Made by a program: the position numbers and the translations under genes. Source: Podospora bellae-mahoneyi (Eukaryota > Ascomycota > Sordariomycetes > Sordariales > Podosporaceae). Taken from it: a stretch of 64,000 nucleotides of DNA. Location of the stretch: contig NC_085885.1 in the NCBI RefSeq assembly GCF_035222275.1, forward strand, positions 744,001 to 808,000, written 5' to 3'. Numbering within the stretch: the stretch's first letter is position 1; every line of letters begins with the position of its first letter. Below the pieces are notes generated by a model. The model saw only the letters and a list, made by a program, of their open reading frames with translations, was not told the origin of the DNA and made no database searches. Shown here one piece after another: positions 47,740 through 63,350 of this stretch.

Positions 47740-48110
47740 TCCTAAATTTTCCCAAGTAGTTCTGGCTAGGTAAACCAACATGGGGAAAACTTCCTAGTAG
47801 GCTCAGAAGTTTAAAGATCTATTTCCTTTTTATAAGAATATCTCTCCATGAGAAAGATAAGACGTTTAGTATAATAGCTAATTGTTAAATCTTATTGCTT
47901 TTCACAAGGTAAACTCTAGATCCTAACGGAGATAAATTATAATAAATCACAACTAAAGGCATTTTACAAGGAATACTATCAACCTCCAGTTCTAGGCAAG
48001 GAGATCACAAAGTCTGTAAGTCGAAGTTGCGGTTTGAATGGTGTCATCACCGAGAACTGGTGTGTTAGACTGAGACCCTTGGGATGATAGCTAACTGGGC
48101 ATTTATGCGG
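47740..48110. other. AT-rich patch (RIP-like composition)
   Basis: Clearly richer in A/T and in TA steps than its surroundings (runs such as TTAGTATAATAGCTAATTG), with no reading frame. This is the look of repeat-induced point mutation in Sordariomycetes, but without a second copy it is only suggestive. Confidence 0.4.
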
Positions 48111-48492
48111 AAAGTATTGAGTTCCAAGTTGAGAGGAGGTGAATTTTCGTTCTTGAGTGAATAGATATATCTAGGGGCCTGGCCAAGCTTGTCTGTTTCA
48201 AAGGTGAGCCAAGCTTAAAATATCGGTACACACTTTCATACCCTCTAGTTTTAACCTTGAGGGGGAAGCGAACTCGGGAACCTCTCTGAGGACGGGCAAA
48301 GGCCTGGGCTTTGTGAATCGCGTCCCTCTCTTGGTGACGGGCCGCTTCTTGTCCTTGGGACGGTGTGAAGCAAGCGGTGGAGTCGTTCCTAATATTCTTC
48401 TTGTAGAATGTGTCGTGGCGCTGAAGTTGATCCGGTTCCGTGGTTTCACAGACGCGCTCGCTCTCCATGATTAGGTCAAGAGACTTGCTCAT
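48103..48492 (-). CDS. Unrecognised open fragment
   Basis: 129 residues starting MSKSLDLIMESERVCETTEP, hydrophilic with several Arg/Gln clusters (ARHQERDAIHKAQAFARPQR). It is more GC-rich than the flanking patch, suggesting a surviving piece of an older gene or element. No family recognised. A donor-like GTTAAA near 48250 could end an exon. Confidence 0.22.
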   Translation of the reverse strand: MSKSLDLIMESERVCETTEPDQLQRHDTFYKKNIRNDSTACFTPSQGQEAARHQERDAIHKAQAFARPQRGSRVRFPLKVKTRGYESVYRYFKLGSPLKQTSLARPLDISIHSRTKIHLLSTWNSILSA

Positions 48493-48580
48493 GGCGCCAG
48501 TATTAGCCAGCTATTTAGGTGAGTCAAGACAATTAGCGTCAAATTATAGCCTGGCTGAAGTTATAGTCTAGACTTATGTT

Positions 48581-48820
48581 AAGACTCGCGGTGATGGCTC
48601 TCGTGGCTATGGCCAGTCTCGTGACAGTGGTCGCAGCTCACGCCGCAGCCAGCCTTACCCCCACCGTGGCTACGGAGCCAGCGGTACGAATACCACGGGT
48701 ATTAGCAGCCGTAGCAACAACCGGTACACAAGCGCCCGCCCTTACTATAGTATCACACCACACCCCACGCCAGTAAGTAGGTCGAGGACACGCGTGGCGT
48801 ATCCGAGGAGGGCTAGCTAG
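48581..48820 (+). other. Arg/Gly/Ser/Tyr-rich open fragment, possibly element-derived
   Basis: A 79-codon open stretch without a start codon reads RGDGSRGYGQSRDSGRSS, then RRSQPYPHRGYG, and stays basic to its end. It could be the tail of an RGG-type nucleic-acid-binding protein or of a retroelement structural protein. No reverse transcriptase or integrase was recognised nearby, so the family is open. It looks like a small relic. Confidence 0.25.
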
Positions 48821-51800
48821 AGGCAGCCGATAACGTTGGCTACCGGGTTGCATATGGTAAGGCCCCCAGCCCCGAAGGTAATCACAACGTCACGGGCAAG
48901 CCCCTTGTTTCGGCCCGCAGTGATTCGGTGGAACTGGACGGGCAGTCGCCTGGACGGACCAGACTGTAGGTCTCTGGGAGGTATTGCTCCCGCAGGATTG
49001 GTCAGTCAGGTTGCTCCCAGGGCTTCGGCCCTGAGGCCCACATATTGGTAACGATGAGAAAAGGTTTTTGCTCTCTGGAGCTGTTTGTCAGAGTATCTAG
49101 AAATATCATCAACTTTTACACATCTCTGCGGGCGTACAACACATAAGGACAGCAAATAACCCCGGCTACCGGATTATGCCCCCCCGGCGTCTCTTGAATG
49201 ACCAGTAGGCTGGGTGGTGACGCCAGTAGTAACCAACTAGTTTGTGGTGTCATTGGCACGAGATGGGACCGGATAGCGGGAGGCTCATAGTGTTCGACAC
49301 CTTGAAATGTGACGGGAGTATCTATATACGGAGGTAGAGTACTTGTTGGTGAACGAGAGAATGTGGCTGCATACTTGCAGATGTTGGACGAGGTCCAGTC
49401 TGTCTCCTCTACCTTCTATATGATGTGATCTCTTTGTCGCGATTTATCTGATATTTTCCGCCATTTGACTATTGATAGGAATCGTGGGCGACCATTCTCA
49501 GCTATTTTGACATGGATATCAGCAGCACCATCGTCAGATATCAATCTTCCGCCATCTGAACAGCGCCATCGCCATCCTACTCCGCCGTTCTATCCCATCA
49601 TTCTATCCTGCCCTCTTAATCCGCCATTCGACTTCACTGTAGAACTAAGTAGTAATGAGATAAAGCTGGGTTGTTGTTGAGATAAAGTTGGGATGGTGGT
49701 GAGAAGGTGCTGGGGTGTTTTTAGATTTTCAAGCATAATAAGCTGAGACTGAACATCTAGGTCGGCAAGCACCTAGGTAGTTACATACTGGGTGGTTTGG
49801 AGAGGACATCGAAAGCATTTCGATCTTCCCTTTTCTATCCCTTGTTTTTTAACAATTGGATAGATTAATCTGCCGTCTGTTATGTTTCTTACCTATGCAA
49901 CCAAGGTCCTTCAAGAATTTGGAAGCGAAGCCTCCAGCCCTGCCGATGTTTAATCCGTGATTATTACAGTTCATTCTCAGCTGCTGGACTGTTTACTTGC
50001 CGGTTTGTTTACACCCTCCGCCCCCCCTGGCCCCCTTTCGACCGCACTGTGCTGTCTGCAGAAACCATCCCTACTTGCAGATTGTGACCGCTTGTCTATG
50101 AACTTTAGACATTGCTCCATCTGATGCGCCCCTCCCCCCCCTCCCCAACCCCACCTTCTAAATCACGACATCTATTCACTCAGCATCCCAGTGCCCCGGA
50201 TTTGTTAAAAGTGTGCTCTCCGATAGTTAGCTGGTCCGTCTCACAAGCACTATACCGCTTACACCAACCCTGCCTGCCTGTAACAACAACAACAAAAAAG
50301 GCCCAAGCGCACGGACAAGTCTCCGGTTCACGTTCCCTCAAAGTCAAGCTTCTTACTCCCTTACCACTCTCATATTCCAGAACAAATCCTCCGGCTCAGT
50401 GGAAGAGTTTTGGCAGGACAGACCACGAGAGCTTTTCACGGTTGTCAGTCCCAGGGTTCAACATGCAAGAGGCAGGTCAAAGCGAAACGCACAAACCCTC
50501 TCTAACTTACCATTTCGAAACAAAACAATGTCAGCCTGGAAGAAGGGAACAACACCACCTCGCCCATTGCCATGCTACTCCCACGCCACGTGGTGTTGGT
50601 AGTACCCTGCCTTCAAAACGTCAGGTGCTGGACCGTAGTGGTCAATGTCTGACTCGGGTTCGGGTTGGGGTTAGATAACAGTCCTGTTTCCCAACCACAG
50701 CCCGCTACGAAAAATGGCACACTGTAGTTCCGTCAGTTCCCCACCCTTTTGAGAAATTGGAAAGGAAATAATGTTATAACCTGTCCATGATATAGTCTCA
50801 TCTAGAGGTTTGTCCCTCGGTGCTTCATTGGCTGATGTGAAAATCCCGATGTTAACAGATACCTAACATCTCCCGTAGATCCCGTTATGGCCTTTCTCAC
50901 CTGAATCATCTGGTCTTTTCGGTGACTTCCACTTCCATTAGAAGAGTTGAAAGAGAAAAAAGAGGAAAAATTGAAAGTGTTCCCCCGCCAAAACCACCCC
51001 CCTGTTCGCCAAACCGTTGCGCTAACCTAGGGCCACTAGTTCAAACGGCGTGCGTGCGGAGTCAGTGGAGTGTGTGGGGACAGGTAGTTCGTGAGCAGTT
51101 GTCCAGGGCCGGGCCTTGCCGAACCTTGCTTGGTGGTGAGGTGGTGATGGGAGGGGGGAACTTTGGATGTGGGAGTTCGGACCGACGGGGTTGGCATGTA
51201 CTGTGTATGGGTTCTGATAATCAGTTGGGATGGGTGATCTGATAGGAGCGGATTTAAAGACGTCGTGAATTGTATTGTCGAGATATCCGCCCGGCTTTGG
51301 TTGATGAGCGGACGGTTCAAACTTGAACCCCAAACTAGGATGTCAAGGACCAGCAAGATATCCACATCGGTACTCATGAAACTTGCGCGTACCAATACCC
51401 CTCCCCGAATGGCGCGTTACTTCTCAGAAAGACATCCCATCGCACATCAAATATGCGGCGTTCTCGGAAGCTGGCCCTGGCCGTGTCGATGTCAGAAGGC
51501 AAAAAGAAACAGACAGGGGTAGGCAACGCTTCAGATCATAGGTGGTGGGGTGGATGGCCGTCAAGAGACGGGCCATAGGGTGGTGTGGTATGTATCTAGA
51601 TAGGTAGTGGTGTGAAGCAGCAACACTGCCCTTACAACGGCAGTTCAGTTCTGGCTCGACCCTGCTCAAATAGGCGAACTGGTCGCCTATGCATACATGG
51701 CAGACGTAATACATACAACCAGGTTGCCCGCTCCCCATCTCATTGGAAGCGGGACTTGGCAAGCAGCATGGCAGACATAGCTGCTCCCACCATGTGATGT

Positions 51801-52719
51801 CGACACCAAGCAGGCCGTTCTGTCATGTCGTTATATGTATGAGAAGCGAGCATAAAGAGCCCATCCCGCCCCCAACACCATACACCATCGTGTTGCTTGC
51901 CCGGACAACCGCCATCCAAGTCCAGACTGGTCTCAAAGGAGGGGTTGAACGATGCATTGCTGCAGAGTAGAAGCTGTGTGACAGGAACGGCTGGTTTCGA
52001 TTCGCAAACTGGAGCATCGCAGAGTGTTCGCAACCGAAGAGAAAAGATGAACGGGATGAAATGCGTGCATGGCGCGAGAACAACAAGACGAGACCGGGCT
52101 GACCCTGCTTGGTCGGCGATGGGTGGTGATCAAGGCTTATCTCTGGCGACACGCCAGGTGGTGCATATGTGCAGTTGACGGAGATAGGCTCCTCTTCCTG
52201 CGATGCAGGCTAGGCAGACTGGGAATCGCTCTGAATTCATTCTGCTGGCTATAGTTTGCTTTTTGCTATTGCTCAATTGAGCCCGAAAATGACAGTAGTT
52301 CGACCAAGACCAGTTCTGCGCCGCAATCACGCAGGAAGCAACGCCATTCCGTGCCACCCATGTAACCGTAGACTCCCATGTCGACCAGAACTGCAGATTC
52401 ACACCCTCCACATCAGATGGAAAACCCCAGTGGTATCAATCTTTTGTTGCTCGGGAAAAGAAACAAAGAACAAAGAAAATCGCGTTCATCGCTCCATTGT
52501 TGGTTCTGTGTACCCAATCCATGGAGCTCTCTCTTTCATACATCCAGGGGGTTCAAAAGCATTGTTGCTTGCGTTTCCAGTCGTGCTCGTTGGCATCCAC
52601 CACACGTCAAACCAAAGAAAGTTCACACTCTGAGATTCCAAAATCCCAACATGCCATCCAAATGCCCCATTGGCCATTGACCGAAATCAGGCTGGGTAAG
52701 TCGTCGTCGTTGCACCCCC

Positions 52720-53163
52720 TTAATATCGCACCTGCATAGGAATGCCCGTCGTGGTCATGACAGGCCGCGGGGTGTCGCTTGTCGTAATTTGGTTGATGTT
52801 GATTTGGCTCATTTGAGTCCGGGGGTCCAAGACCTTTTGCCGCCAGGTCCAGTACGATCCAGCGGTGGCATTCGGAACAGCCTCCATGATGATGTATTGG
52901 AGCGTTCCCTGGAATGCTTTGGGGACGCAGACCTCGGTGGGCTGTCGCCAGGTTGCAAGAGCCCCGGTGGACTCCGCAGGCTCCATTGCTTCACGGCCCT
53001 CGGCCTGTAGACGAAACATGGTTAGTCACATGTAAGAACCACCAAGGACAACTATCAAACTCACAAGACAAGGGCCGCAAGCGTGGCCGTTCATAAACAC
53101 CCAATTGGGGCAGTTGTAGCTCAAGAAGTACTTGCATCGGTACTTGTTGAATCCGCCAGACAT
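52720..53163 (-). CDS. Small conserved-looking four-Cys protein (function unknown)
   Basis: Two exons (53163-53065, 53004-52720) give 127 residues. The N-terminal exon reads MSGGFNKYRCKYFLSYNC then PNWVFMNGHACGPCL. Cys 10, 18, 29 and 32 form C-x7-C-x10-C-x2-C, which could hold one zinc. The rest is soluble: TWRQPTEVCVPKAFQGTLQY, MEAVPNATAGSYWTWR, ending TTTGIPMQVRY. I have a memory of similar short fungal hypothetical proteins with a YxCKYF...CPNW start and a CxxC-AEGRE middle, but know no function. The intron has a GTGAGT donor, a CTAAC branch-like site and a CTACAG acceptor; phase 0 joins CL to AEGREAMEP. Confidence 0.75.
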
Positions 53164-56100
53164 GGTGAAGGTGAGTTTGATGCGTAAGGTGTGGGTGCTG
53201 CTGATTTTGATCCACGAAGGGAGATCTAAGGTGCAATAATAAGATGTGGACTGTCCGCTGACAGCCAAGCGACTTTATAAGTAGAAAGCTCGAGGTGCTT
53301 TCTGGGGTGTGTAGCTGAGGAAGGAGATGCCGTGGCTTGTTTTAGGTCTCCGGGGTCGTCTGCAGACCTGCAATCATGTGGATGAATAGAGAGAAAAAAG
53401 AAAACATGGCCCTCAAGGTTCACGGTAGATTTATATGTTGGATTGAACCATCTCGACGCGCTTTTGTCAACCTCTGACGTGAACAGGGCGCATGGTACGA
53501 CAAAGTCGACCAGCAGGCCAAGTGATCGGAGAGGTGCCGGCGGTTGGAAAGCCGAGGCGGGATTGACCAGGGGGGGGGGGGCCGGGGGTTGGTTTGGTTC
53601 ACCCGGGTTCGACTTCCATGTGGCGCCTTCTTCAATGTTTGATGAATACCACCTGACATACGTCTTTTTACAATGACTGCCATGTGCGTCCATGGTTCAT
53701 CAAGGTTCCAGACACGCCATTTTGTTGATTGAGGGGTTCGGAGACACCACCCGGCGCCATTCTCCGTGCCTTGTAAACGATAGTATCAGGCCCGCTAGCG
53801 ACGCCAAGGCCGAGTCTGGATGTTTTGGAAACTGGAATTACGGGGAAGCATCTCTGTCGTTGCGCTATGGGCTCATGGCACGATACGAGCGAGCGAGATA
53901 AATTTGGGAAAAGGCCGGGGGTGTTGAGGGTGCTGCTCCGGAGCTGCATCGGGCCCCGTCTCAACGTCCTGCCTTGTGGGCGACGAATAGGGAGTGTTGG
54001 CGGGCAGAGGTGCTTCTTCAGTGTACCCCCACTAGCAGCACTGACTTGTCGTTCCCGTCTCCTTGTGCTACCCGAGCAGTGAGGTCCCTTTTCTCCTTGC
54101 GTTGTGTTGTGTGGTGTTGTGTCAGACGGGCCGGGTGGGTCGAGGCGGGAGCCAAGAAGGTGACGCAAATTGGTCTTGACATGCCATTGTCAGTCTTTTT
54201 TTTTTTCGAGATCCGTATCTCTTCGACTATTGCGGCTGAAAAAAGAAGCTTCTCCCGTCGGCAGAAGAAAAGAAGCAATGTGAATGTGGGTTCTGCCCGC
54301 CAGCGATCGCTGCTTGTTGGGAAATGGTGTCAGAAACAAGCAACAGGGCCAGTCCCGGTCTGTCAGTGGGGATCTACTGCAGGCTAGCGGCTCGCGGGTC
54401 AGTGGGGCTAACACAGTGTTCTCACTGTCTTCAGTGCTCGCTGCCTCGAACAGATACCTTGTGCCATAATGCTACAAACCCCAAGTTTTCCCCGAAGTAT
54501 TACGCAGATTTCAGGACGCCCACAGAATCTAAGTTCGGCCATGATGCCATGCAGCCAGACGCTCTAGGCCATCAAGAGGGCGATTCTTTCCCAATATGTC
54601 GATCGACGAAGCAACAAGTTCTCCAACACAAACAGGGTCGTCACTTTTCCTGCAAACATGCATCCAGCCTTGTTTCCTCTCCCGTCAGACCGTGAGGTAG
54701 CGTTGGAAGCGGGTACTCCGTGCATCTTCACATGGGCCTTGCATGAGATTCCTCTCTATTCTTGACTTTGTGACTTCTCAGCTATCACTTCGAGAACAGA
54801 AACCCTCAATTCACCTCAGTTGCGACTCTTCCCCGGCCTATGCCGCGTTTGGTTATCACGGGTCTTCAATCCTTGCGGCCTCGATGGAACCCACTGTCCG
54901 GGTGCTATAACCGGACTTGACCAGTACCATCGATTTGCCTTTGCTTTTCACCGCTTATATCATGAGATTTGCGCTGCTCTTGACCATGATATGATTATGG
55001 TACAACGACAGTCTCGCTCACTCACAGGTCCAGAAAAGATTTCACAGCAGAAACCTCTCACAGACCACAATATGTGACTCAAATATACCCACTCTTCGAA
55101 GCGCCATCTCTAGAGACACGGAGTATCCAGGCGGGTATCAGCATATCACTTACCCGCCTGTCGTAACACCCACGATAATACAGCTACGTGGGATCACCCC
55201 TTGGTCAATCTCCCTTCCTTCAGGCATACTTGACACCTCCTTTACACCGCAGCAGCGTCATGAGCCTCAGAAATAGTGTTATTCTTCGAGAATACGACAC
55301 AAACCAAGAAATTCGGCACCTATCATGCCTTTCCGGCTTCCCCACGGCAGCTGCGACGACACATGGCGCCAGCCTAGCAGAACATATCACACAAATACTA
55401 CTACACTCGACGGGCCATCCCGTGCGGTGTGTCACAGGCGGGCGCCGGGTGTTGGAGCCGCGTTATAATATAGGTAGGGATGGAGGTTCATGTTGCTTGT
55501 TACCATCCTCGAGGATGGTTGACCATGAGCATGACGAGTGTAGCTTTGCATTGATCACCTCTAGTTGACTGCAACCTCAGTATCAGCGGAGGTCAACCCA
55601 CCGAGAAGGAGAGAGACATCAAACACCAACTGAACATATCTCGGGGATAGACAACCCAACACAAGGAAAATCCACAGAGGGCCAGACGCTTGGGATCCTC
55701 CACATCATGGCCCCATTCACCGGGTTCCAACTCATACATACCCACCACTGTCAGCTCGCATATACCCAAAGCTGATTGGACCGCCTCGGCAGCATTGTAT
55801 TGACATGGTAGCACGGCATTTGCATAGCAAGCCACCAAAACGCCATCTTTCTCAGTCAGGTCTCGGGGAACAGAGCACAAAATGCCCATGTCCCGGACCG
55901 GCCGCCGGCCGTCCATACCTCGGCAAGCCGCATGTGCTTTCCTTCCCTATCTACTGATTGGACCGAAGGTGTAGAGGTGATGGGTTTTGACGTTTCACTG
56001 CTTTAATATGCCTTTTGGACCCATGAAACCGGCGAGCAAAGCTGCTATCTATCGTAAAGAGAGGGATGACAATGGTTGGGGGAAATGATACCCCTGCTTG

Positions 56101-56884
56101 TCGGGGGGTTGTCTTCCACACCTTTCATATCACGAGCGGATTTTGTGTTGTAGAATAGAGAGATTCTAGAAGAATTTGAGCAGCATCAATTTTTTTTTCT
56201 TTTCTTGACTGGAAGGAGAAGATTCCATGCGTGATATTCACAGCTTGATCAATCATTCTTTGTTGTCCCTCTTCCCTGTCACCACCATCACCATCACTAC
56301 GCAAGCCAATACCATTTATACACACACATTCCTGCGTCATCTCACAAAAACGTCACCCAAAACTCTTAGTCCGTCCCCCAAATTACCCCTTATTCAACCA
56401 TTCCGATAACACCCACTATCCTAACAAAGTATCCCTCTCCCTCGACATCTCCACAAAGCCATGATAAATCTTGGACGTCATCCAGCCCACATCCACACTC
56501 ACACCCGCCTTCTTCTCTCACACAGTTGACAACCCCCTCCCCCCCCCACCATTACTCTCCCGTCAAACTTACAAATCTTGCTCAAAGTCTCACAATCTCT
56601 ACACCATTCCCCCCTCTAACCATCGCACACATCACGTATCTCACGATCCAGCAAGAAAGTAAACCCTTCCTGTTCAGAAATCCTCATCTTCCACCCGCAA
56701 GCAAAAACTCGCCCCTCTATCTCACGCTTCCCCGTAAACACAACTAGGTAGTTACCCACATCGACACACGCCTAAAAATTGCACCATGTCCCAAATCATC
56801 AAATTGTCTATTTTACCTTCCCCCCCCCCCCACCCCCAACCCCCAACATGCTCAGATACATTAACACATCCCATACACACCAAA
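53164..56884. other. 3.7-kb region without a recognised gene
   Basis: Promoter of the small four-Cys gene on the left, 3' flank of PRP43 on the right. Short overlapping frames only; the best of them (55593-55916, minus) is listed separately. The part from 56.2 to 57.0 kb is C-rich on the plus strand with several C runs. Confidence 0.45.
55593..55916 (-). CDS. Weak candidate orphan ORF
   Basis: 107 residues starting MDGRRPVRDMGILCSVPRDL, with a balanced composition (LGICELTVVGMYELEPGEW) and a hydrophobic end. No family recognised and no support from context. It may be an orphan gene, an exon, or chance. Confidence 0.22.
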   Translation of the reverse strand: MDGRRPVRDMGILCSVPRDLTEKDGVLVACYANAVLPCQYNAAEAVQSALGICELTVVGMYELEPGEWGHDVEDPKRLALCGFSLCWVVYPRDMFSWCLMSLSFSVG

Positions 56885-60030
<3,146 letters not shown>

Positions 60031-62512
60031 ATGTCGTATTCAGGAGCCCTCAACCCGGCCTCGGAGGACTACGAGTCCCGTCCTCATTACTACATTGGCC
60101 AGCACGACTCGGACCGGTGCGAGGTCCTCGACGACGACCAGTACAACCAGGTTCTTAACAGTGGAGTAAAGATCCCTTGCAGATTCCCGAGCGTAAACAA
60201 ACACTAACACGGACTGTCTAGTTCAACTTTGTCACTGCCCCAATCACCAACCAGCATTTCTTCCGGAGGGTTGTCGACCAGCACAAGGAATTTCTCAAGG
60301 AGAGGCAAGAATGGAACGACCGTCTGGCTCCGGCTCAAAGGACGAACCCGTCTCTGCCAGTACCCATCGTGCCTACACTGACAGATGAGGACACCTCGCT
60401 GTACCCAAGCCACCACATCGGCTCCTTCATCACCTATGCCAGCCCATGGATCGACCTTTGCTCCACAGACCCGTACATCTCGGGCGTCTCTCGCCAGGTC
60501 CTCAACATGGAGGTCGCCTATGCCAACTTCTGCGGTGCCAGGACCATCGTGATCCCCGGGCCTAGGCAAGATGAGAGCGGCCGTGGTGTTGCTCAGTTTG
60601 CCCGTGCGATTCAGGAGGCGTTGCTTCAGGTGACAAGGGCTAACCTGATCATTCACCTGCCCATGTACCGCGAGCCCCTGTTGGAGGAGAAGTGCGAGAC
60701 GCTCTCGGATATCTTTGACGGGAGCTGTATGGACGCTGACCCCAAGAAAGAGATTGACATCTTCACTTCATGGGACACATGGCACACCATCCGCTCAGTA
60801 TGCGAGTACTCGAGCAGATTATTCCTCGCCCTCCGCATTCCTCGCCGTGTGCCGGAAAAGAACCTCCAGGAGCGGTGGTTCTCGGAGCCATTGCACTTCT
60901 TGACCATCGGCCAGTCCGTCTTTCAGTCCAACCGAGCCGGCAGCCCAACCCTCACCAAGCACCACCAAGATCTCATCAACCGTTACATGCGTCTCAAGAA
61001 CGCCCCCTGGATCATCCTGAATGACGTCGGCCCCAACGCCGAAGACCTCGGCGCCGCCCGTGCCATCAAAGCGATCGAGTACCCCTCCCTCGCCGAAGCA
61101 AGCAAAGCCCTCCAGGAACGCAAGCCCAAGTCGGGCCTGAACGAGTACGTCTCGTACATGAAGGACCTCGAGCGCCAACAACCCCCCTACACGGCCATGG
61201 AAACCCCAGCCTTGACTAGTTTCCAAGACTGGCTCCAGTCCCCCCTCCAGCCCCTCGCCGACAACCTCGAGTCAGCCACCTACGAGGTCTTCGAGGGCGA
61301 CCCGGTCAAATACGACCAGTACGAAGCCGCCATCAAGGAAGCCATGGCCGAGTGGAAGATCCTCAAGAAGCCCTCGGCCCTCGGGACAGAGAGCGAGCCT
61401 TACAACCCAGAACTCGTCTGCGCTGTCGCCGGCGCCGGCCGTGGGCCTCTTGTTACTCGTGTCCTCCGCGCAGCACAGGCAACCAACACCAAGATCCAAC
61501 TCTGGGCCGTGGAGAAGAACCAGAACGCGTTTGTCTACCTCTTGAACAAGAACAAGCGGGAGTGGGACGGGCAGGTGACGCTCGTCAAGACAGACATGCG
61601 CGGCTGGGGCGGGCCGGTTCCCCGGGGGTCGTCTACGCCGTGCAAAGTTGACATACTGGTGACGGAGCTCCTTGGTTCGTTTGGAGACAATGAGCTGTCG
61701 CCTGAATGTCTGGATGGCATCCAGAACCATCTCTTTCAACCGAGCGGGATGTCTATCCCTCACAGCTACACCGCCCACCTCTCCCCGATCTCCACCCCGA
61801 GGCTGTTTGCTGACATCGCCTCCCGCGAGTCAGACCCGCACGCGTTTGAGATCCCTTATGTTGTTAGGTTGTTTCAGCTGGATTTCAACGCGCAAAAGGT
61901 CCCTAATCACCCGAGGTTTCAGCAGGCATGGGAGTTTGTTCATCCTGTTGGTGTCAACAGGGCGGACGAGTTTGCTGCTGAATATGGGTTTGGGAGGAAG
62001 TATGTCACTCCCGGCGGGGGGGCGATGTATGGGAGTAATGGGACGAACGAGCATAATGCCAGGCGCTGTCACTTGACGTTTGTTTGCCCTACGCGGGGTG
62101 TTACTCACGGGTTGGCGGGGTATTTTGAGTCGACGCTTTATGAGAGCCAGTTGGAGGGGGGGGGAGAGGGGAAAAGGGTGGAGATTAGCATCTTGCCTGA
62201 TCAGATCGATAGGAAGAGTAGGGATATGATTAGTTGGTTCCCCATCTTTTTTCCGCTCAAGGTATGTAACATTCGCAAAAGGAGAATGGGAGGTGGGGGG
62301 AGGACGGTTTTGCTGACATGACGCACGATTAGAAACCGCTGTACTTTCCTCAGGACGCCGAGTTGGAGGTTAGCATGTGGAGGCAGACGGACGACACAAA
62401 GGTTTGGTATGAGTGGCTGATCGAGGTGTACGCCTGGGTTGGGCCGCAGACGAGGATCAAGGTGGGGGCGAGCGAGATGCATAGTAGTAAGAAGGTTGCT
62501 TGTTTGATGTAG
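60031..62512 (+). CDS. PRMT5: Protein arginine N-methyltransferase 5 (Skb1/Hsl7 type)
   Basis: Type II enzyme making symmetric dimethylarginine on Sm proteins, histones and others; Skb1/Hsl7 in yeasts link it to morphology and cell-cycle control. Three exons (60031-60165, 60222-62261, 62333-62512) give 784 residues. The N-terminal TIM-barrel region starts with FVTAPITNQHFFRRV and has HHIGSFITYASPWIDL. The SAM-binding motif is VCAVAGAGRGPLVTRVLRAA (about 443). The double-Glu active-site loop is VTELLGSFGDNELSPECLDG (about 523). The beta-barrel has PYVVRLFQLDFNAQ, LAGYFESTLYE and DMISWFPIFFPLK, then WYEWLIEVYAWVG. A Gly-rich insertion (EGGGEGKRVE) is a local oddity. It faces SmF tail to tail. 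Confidence 0.95.
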
Positions 62513-63000
62513 TTATGTTGGATGGTAGAGCGGATATATGGTAGGCTAGGGAAAAGAAAGGGTGTTTTAAAAAGTCGGTTTTGAATTGCTACTTTGAGAT
62601 ATCTGACTCTTTGGTTTTGGCCCCATTGTGTCAGCAGAGAGAGAGAGAGGTATCGACAGAGAGCGAAGAAACCTCTTACCATTTTTTATCTCTATCATGG
62701 AAGATTTTATGTAACGCCTTTTTCTTTTTCTTTTTCGCCGCCCTTCATCCCCTTCTCCCACTTGCTCTTTGCGCCGCAGAATGTCCTCCTCCCCTTCTGT
62801 TGGGCCAGTCAAGTTATCGTGATAACACTGGCGGCAATGTGGAAATGTTTTGCGCCGTCATCGTCTCGTTGGTATTAACCTCCCCCCCCCCGCCCATGTG
62901 AGATCCAGTCCCTCCCCAATCGCGACCTCGCGTCAATGTCCTATTGCGTTCTCAATCCATCCCACTCTCGATCTTAAAACTTCAGCCCCACGCCCGCCGC
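62513..63000. other. Convergent intergenic region PRMT5 / SmF
   Basis: 488 bp of 3' UTRs with a GAGAG tract near 62637-62650 and C runs near 62882-62892. Nothing else seen. Confidence 0.5.
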
Positions 63001-63350
63001 TCACTCCTCCATCTTCGTATCCCCCCCTTTGTCCCCCCCCTCAGCACCCCTTACATAAAGCACATTATTACACCGGATCAGGACCTGGCCGAGGGTGCCC
63101 GTGAACTTTTGCTCAATGAACTCCTCCGTGTTGGCGAGCTGGATGTTCATGTAGGAGTCGATGCTCTGTTTTGTTTTGCCGTCGTCATATCGTCAGTGTA
63201 CCGATTGTTTCTTTTGCACTTTTGGGATAGAAAACATACGACTAATCTCCCCTTGTACTCTGTCTCGTTCCACTTTAGGCGGACGATCACGTCCTTGTTG
63301 ACGAGGTCTTGGAGGAAGGGCCGGGGGTTGACGGGGACGAAGGAGGACAT
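63001..63350 (-). CDS. SMX3: Small nuclear ribonucleoprotein F (SmF)
   Basis: One of the seven Sm proteins forming the ring on U1, U2, U4 and U5 snRNAs. Two exons (63350-63240, 63165-63001) give 91 residues. Sm motif 1 is [20 protein letters not shown] with [18 protein letters not shown]. Sm motif 2 is [16 protein letters not shown], and the middle [11 protein letters not shown] is typical of SmF, distinguishing it from LSm6. The C-terminus is a short acidic/Gly tail ([12 protein letters not shown]) without RG repeats, so it is not itself an expected PRMT5 target. The 74-nt intron has a GTATGT donor and an ACAG acceptor. Confidence 0.96.

Larger units (their letters stand above)
47437..52719. 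other. 5.3-kb gene-poor region with AT-rich patch
   Basis: Begins with the amidase flank, then an AT-rich patch at about 47.7-48.1 kb, two unrecognised open fragments (listed separately), and 49-52.7 kb with only short overlapping frames on both strands. It is unlike the compact gene-rich parts of the window and may contain old transposable-element debris. Confidence 0.45.

Noticed and set aside
49440-49800. Possible end of a transposable element (CCGCCAT-like short repeats and a GATAAAG repeat)
   Set aside because: No matching second end, target-site duplication or enzyme domain could be found, so it is not called as an element.
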